From: an uncultured Alistipes sp. | Lineage (GTDB): Bacteria > Bacteroidota > Bacteroidia > Bacteroidales > Rikenellaceae | Direction: 5' to 3' | Length of the DNA stretch: 64,000 nt | NCBI GenBank assembly: GCA_947623305.1 | Contig: CANQGQ010000004.1 | Location: 91,214-155,213, forward strand | Shown here: positions 1 to 8,036 of the stretch, in pieces | How positions within the stretch are numbered: position 1 is the first letter of the stretch | Layout of the letters: every line of letters starts with the position of its first letter | The notes under the pieces: generated by a model | Database searches by the model: none | What the model saw: only the letters and a program-made list of their open reading frames with translations | Told to the model about the DNA's origin: nothing | Program-made: the position numbers and the translations under genes

Positions 1-302
1 GAGATGAAGCCGGTTTCGGTCGGCAGTATGTCGCCGCCGCCCTCCAATACCTGACACTTGCACATGCCGCACGAACCGCCACCGCCGCAAGCCGAAGGAA
101 GGAACACCTTGTTATTGGCCAAGGTCGCGAGCAAAGTCGAACCGCTCTCGGTGGCGATGACCCGTTCGCCGTTGTTGATGTCGATGGTTACCTCGCCCGA
201 CGAAGTGAGCTTCGCCTTGGCGTAGAGCAGCAGCCCGACCAACAAGAGCGTAATCACAAGGAAGGCACCGATAGCCACGAAGATCGTGATTGTCATATTC
301 AT
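1..302 (-). CDS. nqrF: Na+-translocating NADH:quinone reductase subunit F (N-terminal part)
   Basis: Only the first 100 codons are inside the window; the gene continues off the left edge. The protein starts MNMTITIFVA, has one membrane segment (about residues 4-27), then a plant-type [2Fe-2S] ferredoxin fold with ligand cysteines C72, C78 and C81 in the motif ACGGGGSCGMCKC. The fourth ligand and the FAD/NADH domain lie outside. In known NQR complexes NqrF takes electrons from NADH through FAD and the 2Fe-2S centre on the cytoplasmic side. It is the last gene of nqrABCDEF but is separated from nqrE by an unusually long 133-bp spacer. A second in-frame ATG at 296 is a possible alternative start. 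Confidence 0.95.
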   Translation of the reverse strand, partial: MNMTITIFVAIGAFLVITLLLVGLLLYAKAKLTSSGEVTIDINNGERVIATESGSTLLATLANNKVFLPSACGGGGSCGMCKCQVLEGGGDILPTETGFI

Positions 303-435
303 TTTTCGAACTAATTCATTAATTAACTTCTATCTTCTATTCAAGGTCTGCGAATCGGTCGATCAATCTATCGAATCGGGTTGAATCGAACCGATTCGGC
401 CCCTCGAATCGACGACCGCCGATTCGCTCCATCGC
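303..435 (-). other. nqrE-nqrF intercistronic spacer with nested dyads
   Basis: The 133-bp spacer holds repeated GAATCG/CGATTC words that form nested inverted repeats. The outer arms are GCGAATCGG (350-358) and CCGATTCGC (419-427); the inner arms are CGAATCGG (372-379) and CCGATTCG (391-398). All other nqr junctions here are at most about 14 bp or overlap, so a structured spacer before nqrF stands out. It could be an RNA processing or stabilising hairpin, or a protein site; the sequence does not decide. Confidence 0.6.
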
Positions 436-1056
436 CTACAACTTGATTCCCGAAAAGATCATGAACGCAATTCCCATCAAGCCGGTAATGATAAAAGCGA
501 TGCCGGGGCCCTTCAATGCGGGAGGGATATGCGAATAGGTCGTCTTTTCGCGAATCGCAGCCATCATGACGATCGCGAGCCACCAGCCCAAACCGGAGCC
601 CAAGCCGTAAACGATCGACTGCCACAGCGAAGCGAGTTCGCCGCCATCGACTTTCTGCTGCATAAAAAGCGAACCGCCCATGATGGCGCAGTTGACGGCG
701 ATCAACGGCAGGAAGATACCCAACTGGCTGTACAACGTCGGCGAAAACTTTTCGACAGCCATCTCCACCAACTGCACGAAAGCGGCGATGGTGGCGATGA
801 ATACGATGAACGTCAAGAAGTCGAGGTTGACATCGGGCAGCCCAGCCCAGGCCAAAGCGCCCTCCTTCAGGACATATTCATACAACAGATAGTTCAGCGG
901 CACGGTCATCGTCATCACGAACGTAACGGCGGCACCGAGCCCGAGGGCCGTCTTGACGCTCTTCGACACGGCGATGTAGGAACACATGCCGAAGAAGAAG
1001 GCGAACACCATGTTGTCGATGAAAATCGACCGGATAAAGATATTCAATGATTCCAT
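436..1056 (-). CDS. nqrE: Na+-translocating NADH:quinone reductase subunit E
   Basis: 206-residue integral membrane protein of the NqrDE/RnfAE family, with about six hydrophobic segments. The start MESLNIFIRSIFIDNMVFAF and the segment LPLIAVNCAIMGG, with its cysteine in the middle of a membrane helix, are typical of NqrE. In the family NqrD and NqrE together form an inverted-topology pair that carries an Fe centre in the membrane core and takes part in Na+ translocation. The length matches the family. It lies 14 bp after nqrD and is followed by the unusual spacer before nqrF. Confidence 0.96.
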   Translation of the reverse strand: MESLNIFIRSIFIDNMVFAFFFGMCSYIAVSKSVKTALGLGAAVTFVMTMTVPLNYLLYEYVLKEGALAWAGLPDVNLDFLTFIVFIATIAAFVQLVEMAVEKFSPTLYSQLGIFLPLIAVNCAIMGGSLFMQQKVDGGELASLWQSIVYGLGSGLGWWLAIVMMAAIREKTTYSHIPPALKGPGIAFIITGLMGIAFMIFSGIKL

Positions 1057-1070
1057 ACGACGCTATCCTC

Positions 1071-1706
1071 CTATTTTTCCTGTAAATCCTTATTGTGCGA
1101 ACGGTGCACCCAGATGATGCAGCCAACGATGATCAACGCCATCGGAGGGAAGAGCATCAACCCGCAGTTCGTATACCAGCCGCCTTCGGTCGCATACCAG
1201 CTTTCAGGGATGACGGGGTAGCCGAGCAGCGTTCCCGAGCCGAAAAGCTCGCGGAAGAAGGCCACGATGACGAGGATCAACCCGTAACCGAGCCCGTTGC
1301 CGACACCGTCGAGAAAGGCGGGCCAGGGTTTATTGGCCAGAGCGAATGCCTCGACGCGCCCCATGACGATGCAGTTCGTGATAATCAAACCTACGTAGAC
1401 CGAAAGTTGTTTCGAAATTTCGAATACATAGGCTTTCAGCACCTGATCGACCAGAATGACTAACGCGGCGATCACGACCAACTGGATGATGATGCGGATA
1501 CGCGACGGCACGCCGTTGCGCAGCAGCGACATCACCAGATTCGAAAAGGCCGTAACGACAGTTACCGACAACGCCATGACGATAGCCGGTTTCAGCTGCA
1601 CGGTAACGGCCAGTGCCGAGCAGATACCCAGGATCTGCACGATGACCGGATTGTTCGCGGAGAACGGGCCGGTCAGATATTTGAAATTCTTATCGTTCAT
1701 ACTCAT
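1071..1706 (-). CDS. nqrD: Na+-translocating NADH:quinone reductase subunit D
   Basis: 211-residue membrane protein of the NqrDE/RnfAE family with about six hydrophobic helices. It contains the conserved segment GLIITNCIVMGRVEAFA, whose cysteine corresponds to the one in NqrE (VNCAIMGG). The start ATG at 1706 overlaps the nqrC stop in an ATGA arrangement, which supports this start and translational coupling; a second ATG at 1700 is possible. Known role: membrane partner of NqrE in Na+-coupled electron transfer. Confidence 0.96.
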   Translation of the reverse strand: MSMNDKNFKYLTGPFSANNPVIVQILGICSALAVTVQLKPAIVMALSVTVVTAFSNLVMSLLRNGVPSRIRIIIQLVVIAALVILVDQVLKAYVFEISKQLSVYVGLIITNCIVMGRVEAFALANKPWPAFLDGVGNGLGYGLILVIVAFFRELFGSGTLLGYPVIPESWYATEGGWYTNCGLMLFPPMALIIVGCIIWVHRSHNKDLQEK

Positions 1707-2617
1707 TTGTTCGCATCCTTTTCATCGTTAGACACTTCCTCGACAACCGGAACTGCATTTCCAACCGTCGTATCGGCGGATTCCGTTCCGACCGCGGCCT
1801 CCGCTCCGGCCGAAGCATTGCGGCGGGCCTCCAACAACGGCAGATAATGACCGAGACTGGTTTTCAGCATAGCCGTTACGCCGTCCGAAGTCTTCGTGCC
1901 GCCCGTAATGGCATCCACCTCGTGTTCGGGGTCTTGCGCTCCGCCCTTGCGGAGCACGATCGACACGAACTGCGCACCGTCGAAAATCCGTTTCCCGACG
2001 AATTTCTGTTGATATTTTTCCGTCGCGATCTCGGCGCCGAGGCCCGGCGTCTCGCCCTGGTGGCCGAACACAGCGCCGGCCACGGTATTCATATCCTTCT
2101 CCAACGCGACGTACCCCCAGATCGGGCCCCAAAGACCCGTACCGTTGACCGGCAGGACGATTCGCCCGTCAGCCGCTTCGAACACGGGATAGGTGGCATT
2201 TGCCTCGGCTTTTTTCAGGTCGAAGAGCATCTGCAAAGCCTCGTCCGCCGAAACGGATTCGATTCGTTCGCCCTGCGCATCGACCGCATAAGCCGCGATG
2301 TATTCGTCGTAATTCTGTTCGGCCGCACCGAGCGAAGCGAGGATCGCCTCTTTCTTTTCGTTGAGCGTATTGGCCCGCTGCCGACCCTGCAAAGACAAGG
2401 CGGTTACGGCCAGCAAAGCAGCCACGATGACGACCATCACCGTCGCATAAACCACGATATAAACGTTGCTGTTCTTATCGTGCCACCAACTCTTTTTCTC
2501 CGATTTCAACTCCGTGAACTCCGAAGCGGGAGCACCGCATACGGGGCATTTTTCGGGTGCGGCCGCTCCTTCGTGGACATAGCCGCAAACGTTGCATCTG
2601 AATTTTTTCGTTGCCAT
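1703..2617 (-). CDS. nqrC: NqrC with an N-terminal rubredoxin-like domain
   Basis: 304 residues, clearly longer than usual NqrC (about 230-260). Residues 6-37 form a rubrerythrin-type rubredoxin knuckle pair: C8-x2-C11-G-Y and C24-P-x-C27-G. A short linker and one membrane helix (about 52-76) follow, then the periplasmic flavoprotein domain with the covalent-FMN motif D235-A-I-T-G-G-T241-K-T, T241 being the expected FMN-threonine. An Ala/Glu/Val-rich tail of about 40 residues ends it. ATG 2617 is chosen because an AGGTGA-like ribosome site lies just upstream; an in-frame GTG at 2626 is less likely. The rubredoxin domain would face the cytoplasm, near NqrF. The NqrC assignment is firm; an electron-transfer role for the extra domain is inference. 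Confidence 0.95.
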   Translation of the reverse strand: MATKKFRCNVCGYVHEGAAAPEKCPVCGAPASEFTELKSEKKSWWHDKNSNVYIVVYATVMVVIVAALLAVTALSLQGRQRANTLNEKKEAILASLGAAEQNYDEYIAAYAVDAQGERIESVSADEALQMLFDLKKAEANATYPVFEAADGRIVLPVNGTGLWGPIWGYVALEKDMNTVAGAVFGHQGETPGLGAEIATEKYQQKFVGKRIFDGAQFVSIVLRKGGAQDPEHEVDAITGGTKTSDGVTAMLKTSLGHYLPLLEARRNASAGAEAAVGTESADTTVGNAVPVVEEVSNDEKDANK

Positions 2618-2626
2618 AGCGCTCAC

Positions 2627-3784
2627 CTATTTTGCCGTTTTGATACGTTTGTTCCGCCGCTTGATGCTGGCCTCGACGACGTAGTGATCGACCAAAGGCG
2701 CCATCGCATTCATGAACAGAATGGCGAGCATCATGCCTTCGGGATAGGCCGGATTGACGACGCGGGTCAGCACGGCCAGCACACCGATCAGGAAACCGAC
2801 GATATACTGTCCCGTTGCTGTCTGGGCCGACGTAACGGGGTCGGTGGCCATGAAAACCGCACCGAACGCGAAGCCGCCGATAATCAGATGATACCAGCCC
2901 GGAATCTGCGCATAGGCCGACGATCCGCAAACATTGAATACCAAAGCCATCGCCAAGCCGCCGATGAATACCGAAATCATCGTCCGCCACGAAGCAATGC
3001 CCGTAAAGAGCAGGATGGCCGCACCGATCAGAATGGCGACCGTCGAGGTCTCGCCGACGCTGCCCGGAATGAAGCCGAGAAAGGCATCCATCGTCGAATA
3101 GCCCATTCGACCGGTCGTTACGAGGTTTTCGAGCGGCGTCGCACCGGAGAATCCATCGACAACGCCTTCGCCGGAGGTCAGACCGGCGATCCAGACCTTG
3201 GTACCCGACATCGAGGGCGTGTAGGCGAGGAACGCGAACACGCGAGCGACCAGCGCAGGATTGAATACATTCATCCCCGTACCGCCGAATACCTCCTTGC
3301 CGAAGATGACGGCGAAAGCGGTCGAAAGGCCGAGAATCCACAACGGAATATCGACCGGCATGATCATCGGAATCAAAAGGCCCGTAACGAGGAATCCCTC
3401 GTTGACCTCGTGCCCGCGCACCTGCGCGAAACCGAACTCGATGCCGAGCCCGACGACGTAGGAGACGACGATCATCGGCAGCACCTTGAGGAATCCGAAC
3501 CAGAACGAGGCCCAGAAAGCGGGCGCCGCCCCCTGCGAAAGGAAGTGCTGATACCCGACATTGTACATGCCGAACAGCAGGGCGGGCATCAACGCGACGA
3601 CGACCATGATCATCGTACGTTTCATGTCGTTGCAGTCGCGGATGTGGGCCCCGCGGCGTGTCGTGGTATTCGGTACGAAGAGGAACGTTTCGAACGCATC
3701 GAACGTCGACTCCAAAAAGCCCAATTTGCCGCCCTTGGCGAACGTGGGCTTGATTTTATCCACCAGATTACGAATCGAACTCAT
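2627..3784 (-). CDS. nqrB: Na+-translocating NADH:quinone reductase subunit B
   Basis: 385-residue membrane subunit of the NqrB/RnfD family. It has a cytoplasmic N-terminal stretch (LVDKIKPTFAKGGKLG), many membrane helices and the covalent-FMN motif S213-G-A-T216 in DGFSGATPLENL. In the characterised enzyme NqrB holds FMN and riboflavin and is the main Na+ channel and quinone-reducing subunit. It sits 5 bp after nqrA and about 9 bp before the nqrC start. Length and motif are normal for the family. Confidence 0.97.
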   Translation of the reverse strand: MSSIRNLVDKIKPTFAKGGKLGFLESTFDAFETFLFVPNTTTRRGAHIRDCNDMKRTMIMVVVALMPALLFGMYNVGYQHFLSQGAAPAFWASFWFGFLKVLPMIVVSYVVGLGIEFGFAQVRGHEVNEGFLVTGLLIPMIMPVDIPLWILGLSTAFAVIFGKEVFGGTGMNVFNPALVARVFAFLAYTPSMSGTKVWIAGLTSGEGVVDGFSGATPLENLVTTGRMGYSTMDAFLGFIPGSVGETSTVAILIGAAILLFTGIASWRTMISVFIGGLAMALVFNVCGSSAYAQIPGWYHLIIGGFAFGAVFMATDPVTSAQTATGQYIVGFLIGVLAVLTRVVNPAYPEGMMLAILFMNAMAPLVDHYVVEASIKRRNKRIKTAK

Positions 3785-3789
3785 AGCGC

Positions 3790-5145
3790 TTAAGCCTCCT
3801 TGATCATTAAGTTAATACCGTCGCGGATGATCTGCTGGATGTCGATTTTCGACGGATCGACGAATTCGCACAAGGCGAAATCCTCCTCGACGACCTCGTA
3901 GATGCCGAGATTCTCCATCTTTTCGATATCGCCGGCCAGGCAGGCCTTCAACAGATACATCGGATAGATGTCCATCGGCAGATAACGTTCGTAGAGCCCC
4001 GTTACGACGAACGGACGTTCCCCGCCATTCAGATTGGTGTCCAGCCGATAGGCCTTTTTGGGGCAGAGCCACGAGAAATAGGCCCGCGACACCGAAAATT
4101 TGTTGAAACGGGGCATCGCCCAGCCCAGCAGTTCGTATTTGTCGCCTTCGGGGATGACCGTTACCTGATTGGCGTAATAGCCGAGGAATCCGTCCATCGC
4201 GGTTTTGGTTCCCGTAAGCACGTTGCCCGAAATGATGCGCACCGAATCGCCCGCATTTTGCGGTTTGAGGTTGCCTGCGAGGAACGAATCGACGCGGGCG
4301 CCCGCAATCACGCGATAATACTGCGGTTTCGCGACCTCGGAGCCATCTACGGCGATGATTCGGGTCATATCGACGCGACCGGTAAGCACCAATCGTCCGA
4401 TGATGGCCAGATCCTGGATGTTCACCGTCCACACGACCTCGCCCTTGTTGACGGGATCAATGTGATGGATCTGCACCCCGACGTTGCCAGCGGGATGTTT
4501 GCCGGCGAAAGTGTGCAGCTCGACGCCCTTGAGCTGAGGCATGTTGCCCTCGGCACCGGCACGCATCGAAAGGTGCACCTTGCCACCGGACAATTTTCTC
4601 AACACCTCGATACCGGCTTGCAGATTGGCCTGTTCATCGCCCAACACGTAGTTGTAATCGGGGGCCAACGGGGCCGAATCGAACGCCGAGACAAAGATGG
4701 CTTTCGGCGTATCGGCCGGATCGGCGATGATGCCGTAAGGGCGCTGCACGAGCATCGGCCACAAACCGGCATGAAGCAACAGTTCGATCAATTCGTCGCG
4801 CGAAGCCTGCGTCGGATCGAGCTTGACGAACTCCTCGTAACTTTGCTGTGCGTCGGGCGCGACGGTAACGGAAAGTACCTTGCGCTTCTCGCCGCGGTTG
4901 ACGGCAGTTACCGTACCGCTGACCGGCGAGGTAAAGAGCACGCGCTCGTTGTACTTGTTGAAGAACAACGGCGTACCGGCTTTCACCGGATCGCCCGCTT
5001 TAACCAGCAGTTTGGGAGTTACGCCCTCGAAATCGAGCGGCGAAAGCGCATACTCCGCAGCGATCGGTGCATCCGCCGTCGCTGCGCAGGGTTTGCCCTC
5101 CAAATTGATGTCGAGACCCTTGCGTAAAGTAATGATTTTCGACAT
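3790..5145 (-). CDS. nqrA: Na+-translocating NADH:quinone reductase subunit A
   Basis: 451-residue soluble subunit A, first gene of the operon. It starts MSKIITLRKGLDINLEGKP, the usual NqrA beginning; an in-frame upstream ATG at 5178 would add eleven atypical residues, so ATG 5145 is preferred. The family binds the quinone/inhibitor site region on the cytoplasmic side and has barrel-sandwich-like modules (visible as LVKAGDPVKAGTPLF and SPVSGTVTAVNRGEKRK). There is no strong Shine-Dalgarno site. The upstream leader of about 250 nt contains a hairpin repeat and a Rex-like palindrome. Confidence 0.96.
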   Translation of the reverse strand: MSKIITLRKGLDINLEGKPCAATADAPIAAEYALSPLDFEGVTPKLLVKAGDPVKAGTPLFFNKYNERVLFTSPVSGTVTAVNRGEKRKVLSVTVAPDAQQSYEEFVKLDPTQASRDELIELLLHAGLWPMLVQRPYGIIADPADTPKAIFVSAFDSAPLAPDYNYVLGDEQANLQAGIEVLRKLSGGKVHLSMRAGAEGNMPQLKGVELHTFAGKHPAGNVGVQIHHIDPVNKGEVVWTVNIQDLAIIGRLVLTGRVDMTRIIAVDGSEVAKPQYYRVIAGARVDSFLAGNLKPQNAGDSVRIISGNVLTGTKTAMDGFLGYYANQVTVIPEGDKYELLGWAMPRFNKFSVSRAYFSWLCPKKAYRLDTNLNGGERPFVVTGLYERYLPMDIYPMYLLKACLAGDIEKMENLGIYEVVEEDFALCEFVDPSKIDIQQIIRDGINLMIKEA

Positions 5146-5227
5146 GGTATTATTGATTTGCTTAGTAATTCTGTTCAATCACGATTATATATTAATACCC
5201 GAATTTTCAAATTCGACCGCCGTTCCT

Positions 5228-5300
5228 CGCGGCCTTTGGCCGCGTATTCAGTTTTGACCCACCCCCAAACCCCCGCCTTGGCGGGGACTTCGGTCGGGGA
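5228..5300 (+). repeat. Two-hairpin dispersed repeat, copy 1
   Basis: Hairpin 1 is CGCGGCC-TTT-GGCCGCG (5228-5244). A linker containing TTTTGACCCACC follows, then hairpin 2, CCCCGCC-TT-GGCGGGG (5271-5286), then CTTCGGTCGGGG. The same architecture occurs at 15048-15116 and 50649-50724 with different but still paired bases in hairpin 1. It lies in the presumed nqr leader. Confidence 0.75.
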
Positions 5301-5377
5301 ATCGAAACGAACCGAGTTTCCGAGCCGTTAGTACATTGAAGTATAAAATTGCTAAATCATTCTATCCTCGTCTGGGC

Positions 5378-5414
5378 TGTTAGCGTGCTAACACTATAAT
5401 AGCGTGCGAAAGTA
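5378..5414 (-). promoter_or_regulatory. nqr promoter region with Rex-like palindrome
   Basis: On the minus strand TACTTTCG (5414-5407) is a 7/8 match to the Bacteroidota -7 element TAnnTTTG. Just downstream, over the expected start of transcription, lies the dyad TGTTAGCGTGCTAACA (5378-5393). TGTTA-N6-TAACA resembles the redox repressor Rex operator (TTGTTAA-N4-TTAACAA) and recurs upstream of korA and between glnN and mutA. Palindrome seen; Rex binding inferred. Confidence 0.5.
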
Positions 5415-5480
5415 CGCATTTTTTTCGAGAAAACAGCGAATCGGAACATTATTTTCTAAATTTACTTAAAAAATTCTGTT

Positions 5481-5668
5481 TATCTTTGGCTGCGCCGAAG
5501 ATACTTCGCCTCGGGAACCGCTTTTAAAAGCAACGTCTCGGCATAATCAAGCTAAACGCTTGCTTCTGCGCTCGACTTTTTTTATCTTTGGCTTCGCCGA
5601 AGATACTCCGCCTCGGCAAAAAATGCAAACAAGTTTGCTTTTTTGCTCTCGGCTTTTTCGTATCTTTG
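5481..5668 (+). repeat. Promoter-linked hairpin repeat, two tandem units
   Basis: Unit 1 runs 5481-5590 and unit 2 runs 5583-5668. Each begins TATCTTTGGCTKCGCCGAAG (K = G or T, itself a near-perfect hairpin), continues ATACTYCGCCTCGG, has a second hairpin of variable sequence, and ends in a CTCGRCTTTTT stretch plus TATCTTTG. The TATCTTTG that ends unit 1 also begins unit 2. Related copies are at 22744-22824, 49449-49491 and in both arms of the inverted repeat at 56270-56773. Confidence 0.7.
5661..5668 (+). promoter_or_regulatory. -7 promoter element for tatD-like operon
   Basis: TATCTTTG is an exact match to the Bacteroidota -7 consensus TAnnTTTG. It ends 7 nt before the ATG at 5676, so transcription should begin at or very near the start codon, implying a leaderless or nearly leaderless mRNA. 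Confidence 0.6.
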
Positions 5669-5675
5669 TCAAAAG

Positions 5676-6269
5676 ATGGAACCCGCCCCGACATACGTGA
5701 ATATCCACACCCATCGGCCAACGGGCCGCGGCATCGAACTCCGCACCGTCGGGATCCATCCGTGGGACGCCGACCGGATGCCGGTCGCCTCGCTACTGCC
5801 GCTCGATGAAACGGTGCAGGCCATCGGCGAAATCGGACTCGACTTCGCACGGGCCGTTCCGAAGGAGGCCCAATATGCCGCCTTCCGCGCTCAATTAGAG
5901 CTGGCCCGGCAATACGGATTGCCCGTCGTCCTGCATTGCGTGCGGGCATTCAACGAGGTGATGCGCGAACTCAAAACCCGTCCGCCGCGAGCTGCGATTT
6001 TTCACGGATTCATCGGCTCTCCCGAGCAGGCGCGGCAGGCCATCGCCGCAGGCCATTATCTTTCGTTCGGCGAACGGACATTCCGTTCACCGAAAACCGT
6101 CGAAGCGATGCGTATCACCCCGCTGTCGCGCCTTTTTTTCGAGACCGACGAAAGCGAGACGCCCATCGAGGAGTTTTACCAACAGGCATCGCAGCTCCTC
6201 GGCTTTCCGAAAGAGCTCTTAATAAAAAGCACGTTGGATAATTATAAAGAACTATTCGAACCGAGATGA
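5676..6269 (+). CDS. TatD-family metal-dependent hydrolase
   Basis: 197 residues. It carries the TatD/amidohydrolase metal signatures: NIHTH near the N-terminus, GEIGLDF, VVLHCVRA, HGF and FFETDES. The family includes 3'-5' exonucleases/DNases. At under 200 residues it is shorter than E. coli TatD (about 260) and may be a compact Bacteroidota variant. ATG 5676 was chosen over an upstream in-frame ATG at 5643 because the latter lies upstream of the likely promoter TATCTTTG. It is the first gene of a three-gene operon; its stop overlaps the tcdA start by 4 nt. Confidence 0.85.
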   Translation: MEPAPTYVNIHTHRPTGRGIELRTVGIHPWDADRMPVASLLPLDETVQAIGEIGLDFARAVPKEAQYAAFRAQLELARQYGLPVVLHCVRAFNEVMRELKTRPPRAAIFHGFIGSPEQARQAIAAGHYLSFGERTFRSPKTVEAMRITPLSRLFFETDESETPIEEFYQQASQLLGFPKELLIKSTLDNYKELFEPR

Positions 6270-6991
6270 TACCCTCGTGGATGGAACGCACATCGCTGTT
6301 GTTGGGCGATGAAAAACTCGAACGGTTGCGTCGGGCGCACGTATTGGTCGTCGGATTGGGCGGCGTGGGCGCCTATGCAGCCGAAATGCTCGTTCGAGCC
6401 GGTATCGGACGCATGACTATCGCCGATGCCGACGTCGTTTCGCCGTCGAACATCAACCGGCAGTTAGTGGCCCTGCACTCGACCATAGGCCGTCCGAAAG
6501 CCGAGGTGCTGGCCGACCGGCTGCGGGACATCGCCCCCGAACTGGAGCTGACGGTCGTAGTCAAATACATCCGCGACGAGGAGACCTACACGCTGCTCGA
6601 TGCGGCCCCTTACGATTATGTGGTCGACGCCATCGACACGCTGTCGCCGAAACTCGCACTGATTGCAGGCGCCCTGGAACGGCAGATGAAGGTCGTCAGC
6701 TCGATGGGGGCCGGCGCAAAGACCGACCCGACGCAGATGGAAATCGCCGACATCGCGAAAACCCACCATTGTCCGCTGGCCCACATGCTGCGGAAACGGC
6801 TGCACAAAATCGGCATCCGCACGGGATTCCGGGCGGTTTTTTCGCCGGAGCCGATCCGCAAAGGGGCGATGATCGTCTGCGAAGAGGAGAACAAAAAATC
6901 GAACGTCGGAACGATCTCCTACCTGCCGGCCCTTTTCGGCATCGGCTGTGCGTCGGTCGTTATCCGCGACTTGATCGGAGAAATGAAATGA
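6266..6991 (+). CDS. tcdA: tRNA threonylcarbamoyladenosine dehydratase (TcdA/CsdL-like)
   Basis: 241 residues of the ThiF/E1-like superfamily. It shows the ATP-binding Rossmann motif VVGLGGVGAYAAEMLVRAG, the DADVVSPSNINRQL segment and VVDAIDTLSPK, which match the YgdL/TcdA subgroup that cyclises t6A to ct6A at position 37 of ANN-decoding tRNAs. The start codon overlaps the upstream tatD-like stop (ATGA), and its own stop overlaps the next start in the same way, so all three genes are probably translationally coupled. Confidence 0.9.
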   Translation: MIPSWMERTSLLLGDEKLERLRRAHVLVVGLGGVGAYAAEMLVRAGIGRMTIADADVVSPSNINRQLVALHSTIGRPKAEVLADRLRDIAPELELTVVVKYIRDEETYTLLDAAPYDYVVDAIDTLSPKLALIAGALERQMKVVSSMGAGAKTDPTQMEIADIAKTHHCPLAHMLRKRLHKIGIRTGFRAVFSPEPIRKGAMIVCEEENKKSNVGTISYLPALFGIGCASVVIRDLIGEMK

Positions 6992-7947
6992 ACGTAAACC
7001 ACGAAACCATGCAACCGAACATCGTCTTTTTGGATCAATACAGCCTCGGAGGAGCCGATCTGACCGCTATCCGGGCCCTGGGAGTCTACACGGGCTACGA
7101 AACCACGACGCGCGAGGAGCTGCCCGGCCGCTGCCGCGAAGCCGACATCGCGATCACCAACAAAGTGCCGTTCGACCGCGCAACGATGCAGGCGCTGCCC
7201 CGACTGCGCATGATTTGCGTCGCCGGAACGGGCATGAACCACATCGACCTCGATGCCGCCGCCGAACTGGGCATCACGGTAAAAAATGCCGTCGGTTACT
7301 CGACTCACGCGGTAGCCGAAACCACCATCGGAGCAGCCATCGCGTTGATGCGGCAAATCGGCTATTACGACCGTTACGTCAAAACCGAATATGCGGGAGC
7401 AGCCCGGCAATTCCACTTCGGTCGCACGACCTATCAACTGTACGGCAAGACGTGGGGCATCATCGGATTGGGGAACATCGGCCACGCCGTTGCGCGGGTC
7501 GCCGAAGCGCTTGGCTGCCGCGTGGTCTACACGTCGGTCTCGGGCGTCGCGCGCGAAGAGCCCTACCCCGCTCTGCCGATCGGGGAACTGCTCGGGCAGT
7601 CGGACGTCGTGTCGATCCATGCTCCGCTGACGCCCCGAACCCGCGGATTGATCGGAGCTGCCGAACTGGCGAAGATGAAACCGTCGGCCATTTTAATCAA
7701 CGTCGCTCGCGGCGGCATCGTCGACGAAAAGGCCTTGGCCGAAGCATTGGATGCAGGACGGCTCGCCGGAGCGGCGCTCGATGTCTTCGAGCACGAACCG
7801 ATGGAGGTCGGGAACCCGCTGCTCGCCATCCGCGAACCCGACAGGCTGCTGCTTTCGCCGCACAATGCCTGGTCGCCCATCGAAGCCATCGACGTGCTGA
7901 TCGACTGCATCGTACGGAACATCCGCGAATACATCGAACTTCACTGA
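6988..7947 (+). CDS. D-2-hydroxyacid dehydrogenase (NAD-dependent)
   Basis: 319 residues. It has the NAD-binding motif GLGNIGHAVARVAEALG, catalytic Arg in NVARGGIVDE, Glu in DVFEHEPME and His in SPHNAWSP, in the order usual for the formate/glycerate dehydrogenase family. It resembles the glycerate dehydrogenase/hydroxypyruvate reductase group, but the substrate cannot be fixed from sequence. The ATG at 6988 overlaps the tcdA stop. A hairpin terminator follows. A second, only distantly similar family member is at 49581. Confidence 0.88.
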   Translation: MNVNHETMQPNIVFLDQYSLGGADLTAIRALGVYTGYETTTREELPGRCREADIAITNKVPFDRATMQALPRLRMICVAGTGMNHIDLDAAAELGITVKNAVGYSTHAVAETTIGAAIALMRQIGYYDRYVKTEYAGAARQFHFGRTTYQLYGKTWGIIGLGNIGHAVARVAEALGCRVVYTSVSGVAREEPYPALPIGELLGQSDVVSIHAPLTPRTRGLIGAAELAKMKPSAILINVARGGIVDEKALAEALDAGRLAGAALDVFEHEPMEVGNPLLAIREPDRLLLSPHNAWSPIEAIDVLIDCIVRNIREYIELH

Positions 7948-7971
7948 AAGGCCTCAACAACAGCGATAAGA

Positions 7972-8016
7972 ATCGCCCCTGCCTCGGAATTTCTCCAGCA
8001 GCAGGGGCGATACCTT
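7972..8016. terminator. Hairpin terminator between convergent genes
   Basis: ATCGCCCCTGC (7972-7982) pairs with GCAGGGGCGAT (8001-8011) around an 18-nt loop, followed by ACCTTTTATT. It lies between the hydroxyacid dehydrogenase (plus) and gpmI (minus). Confidence 0.75.
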
Positions 8017-8036
8017 TTATTATATATAATATATCG

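Noticed and set aside
2618..2626. GTG start at 2626 for nqrC
   Set aside because: The ATG at 2617 has a better placed AGGTGA-like ribosome site and avoids overlap with the nqrB stop region.
1847..3793. Plus-strand open frame (648 codons) opposite nqrC-nqrB
   Set aside because: Antisense to two well-supported nqr genes; Arg/His/Asp-rich with no recognisable motif.
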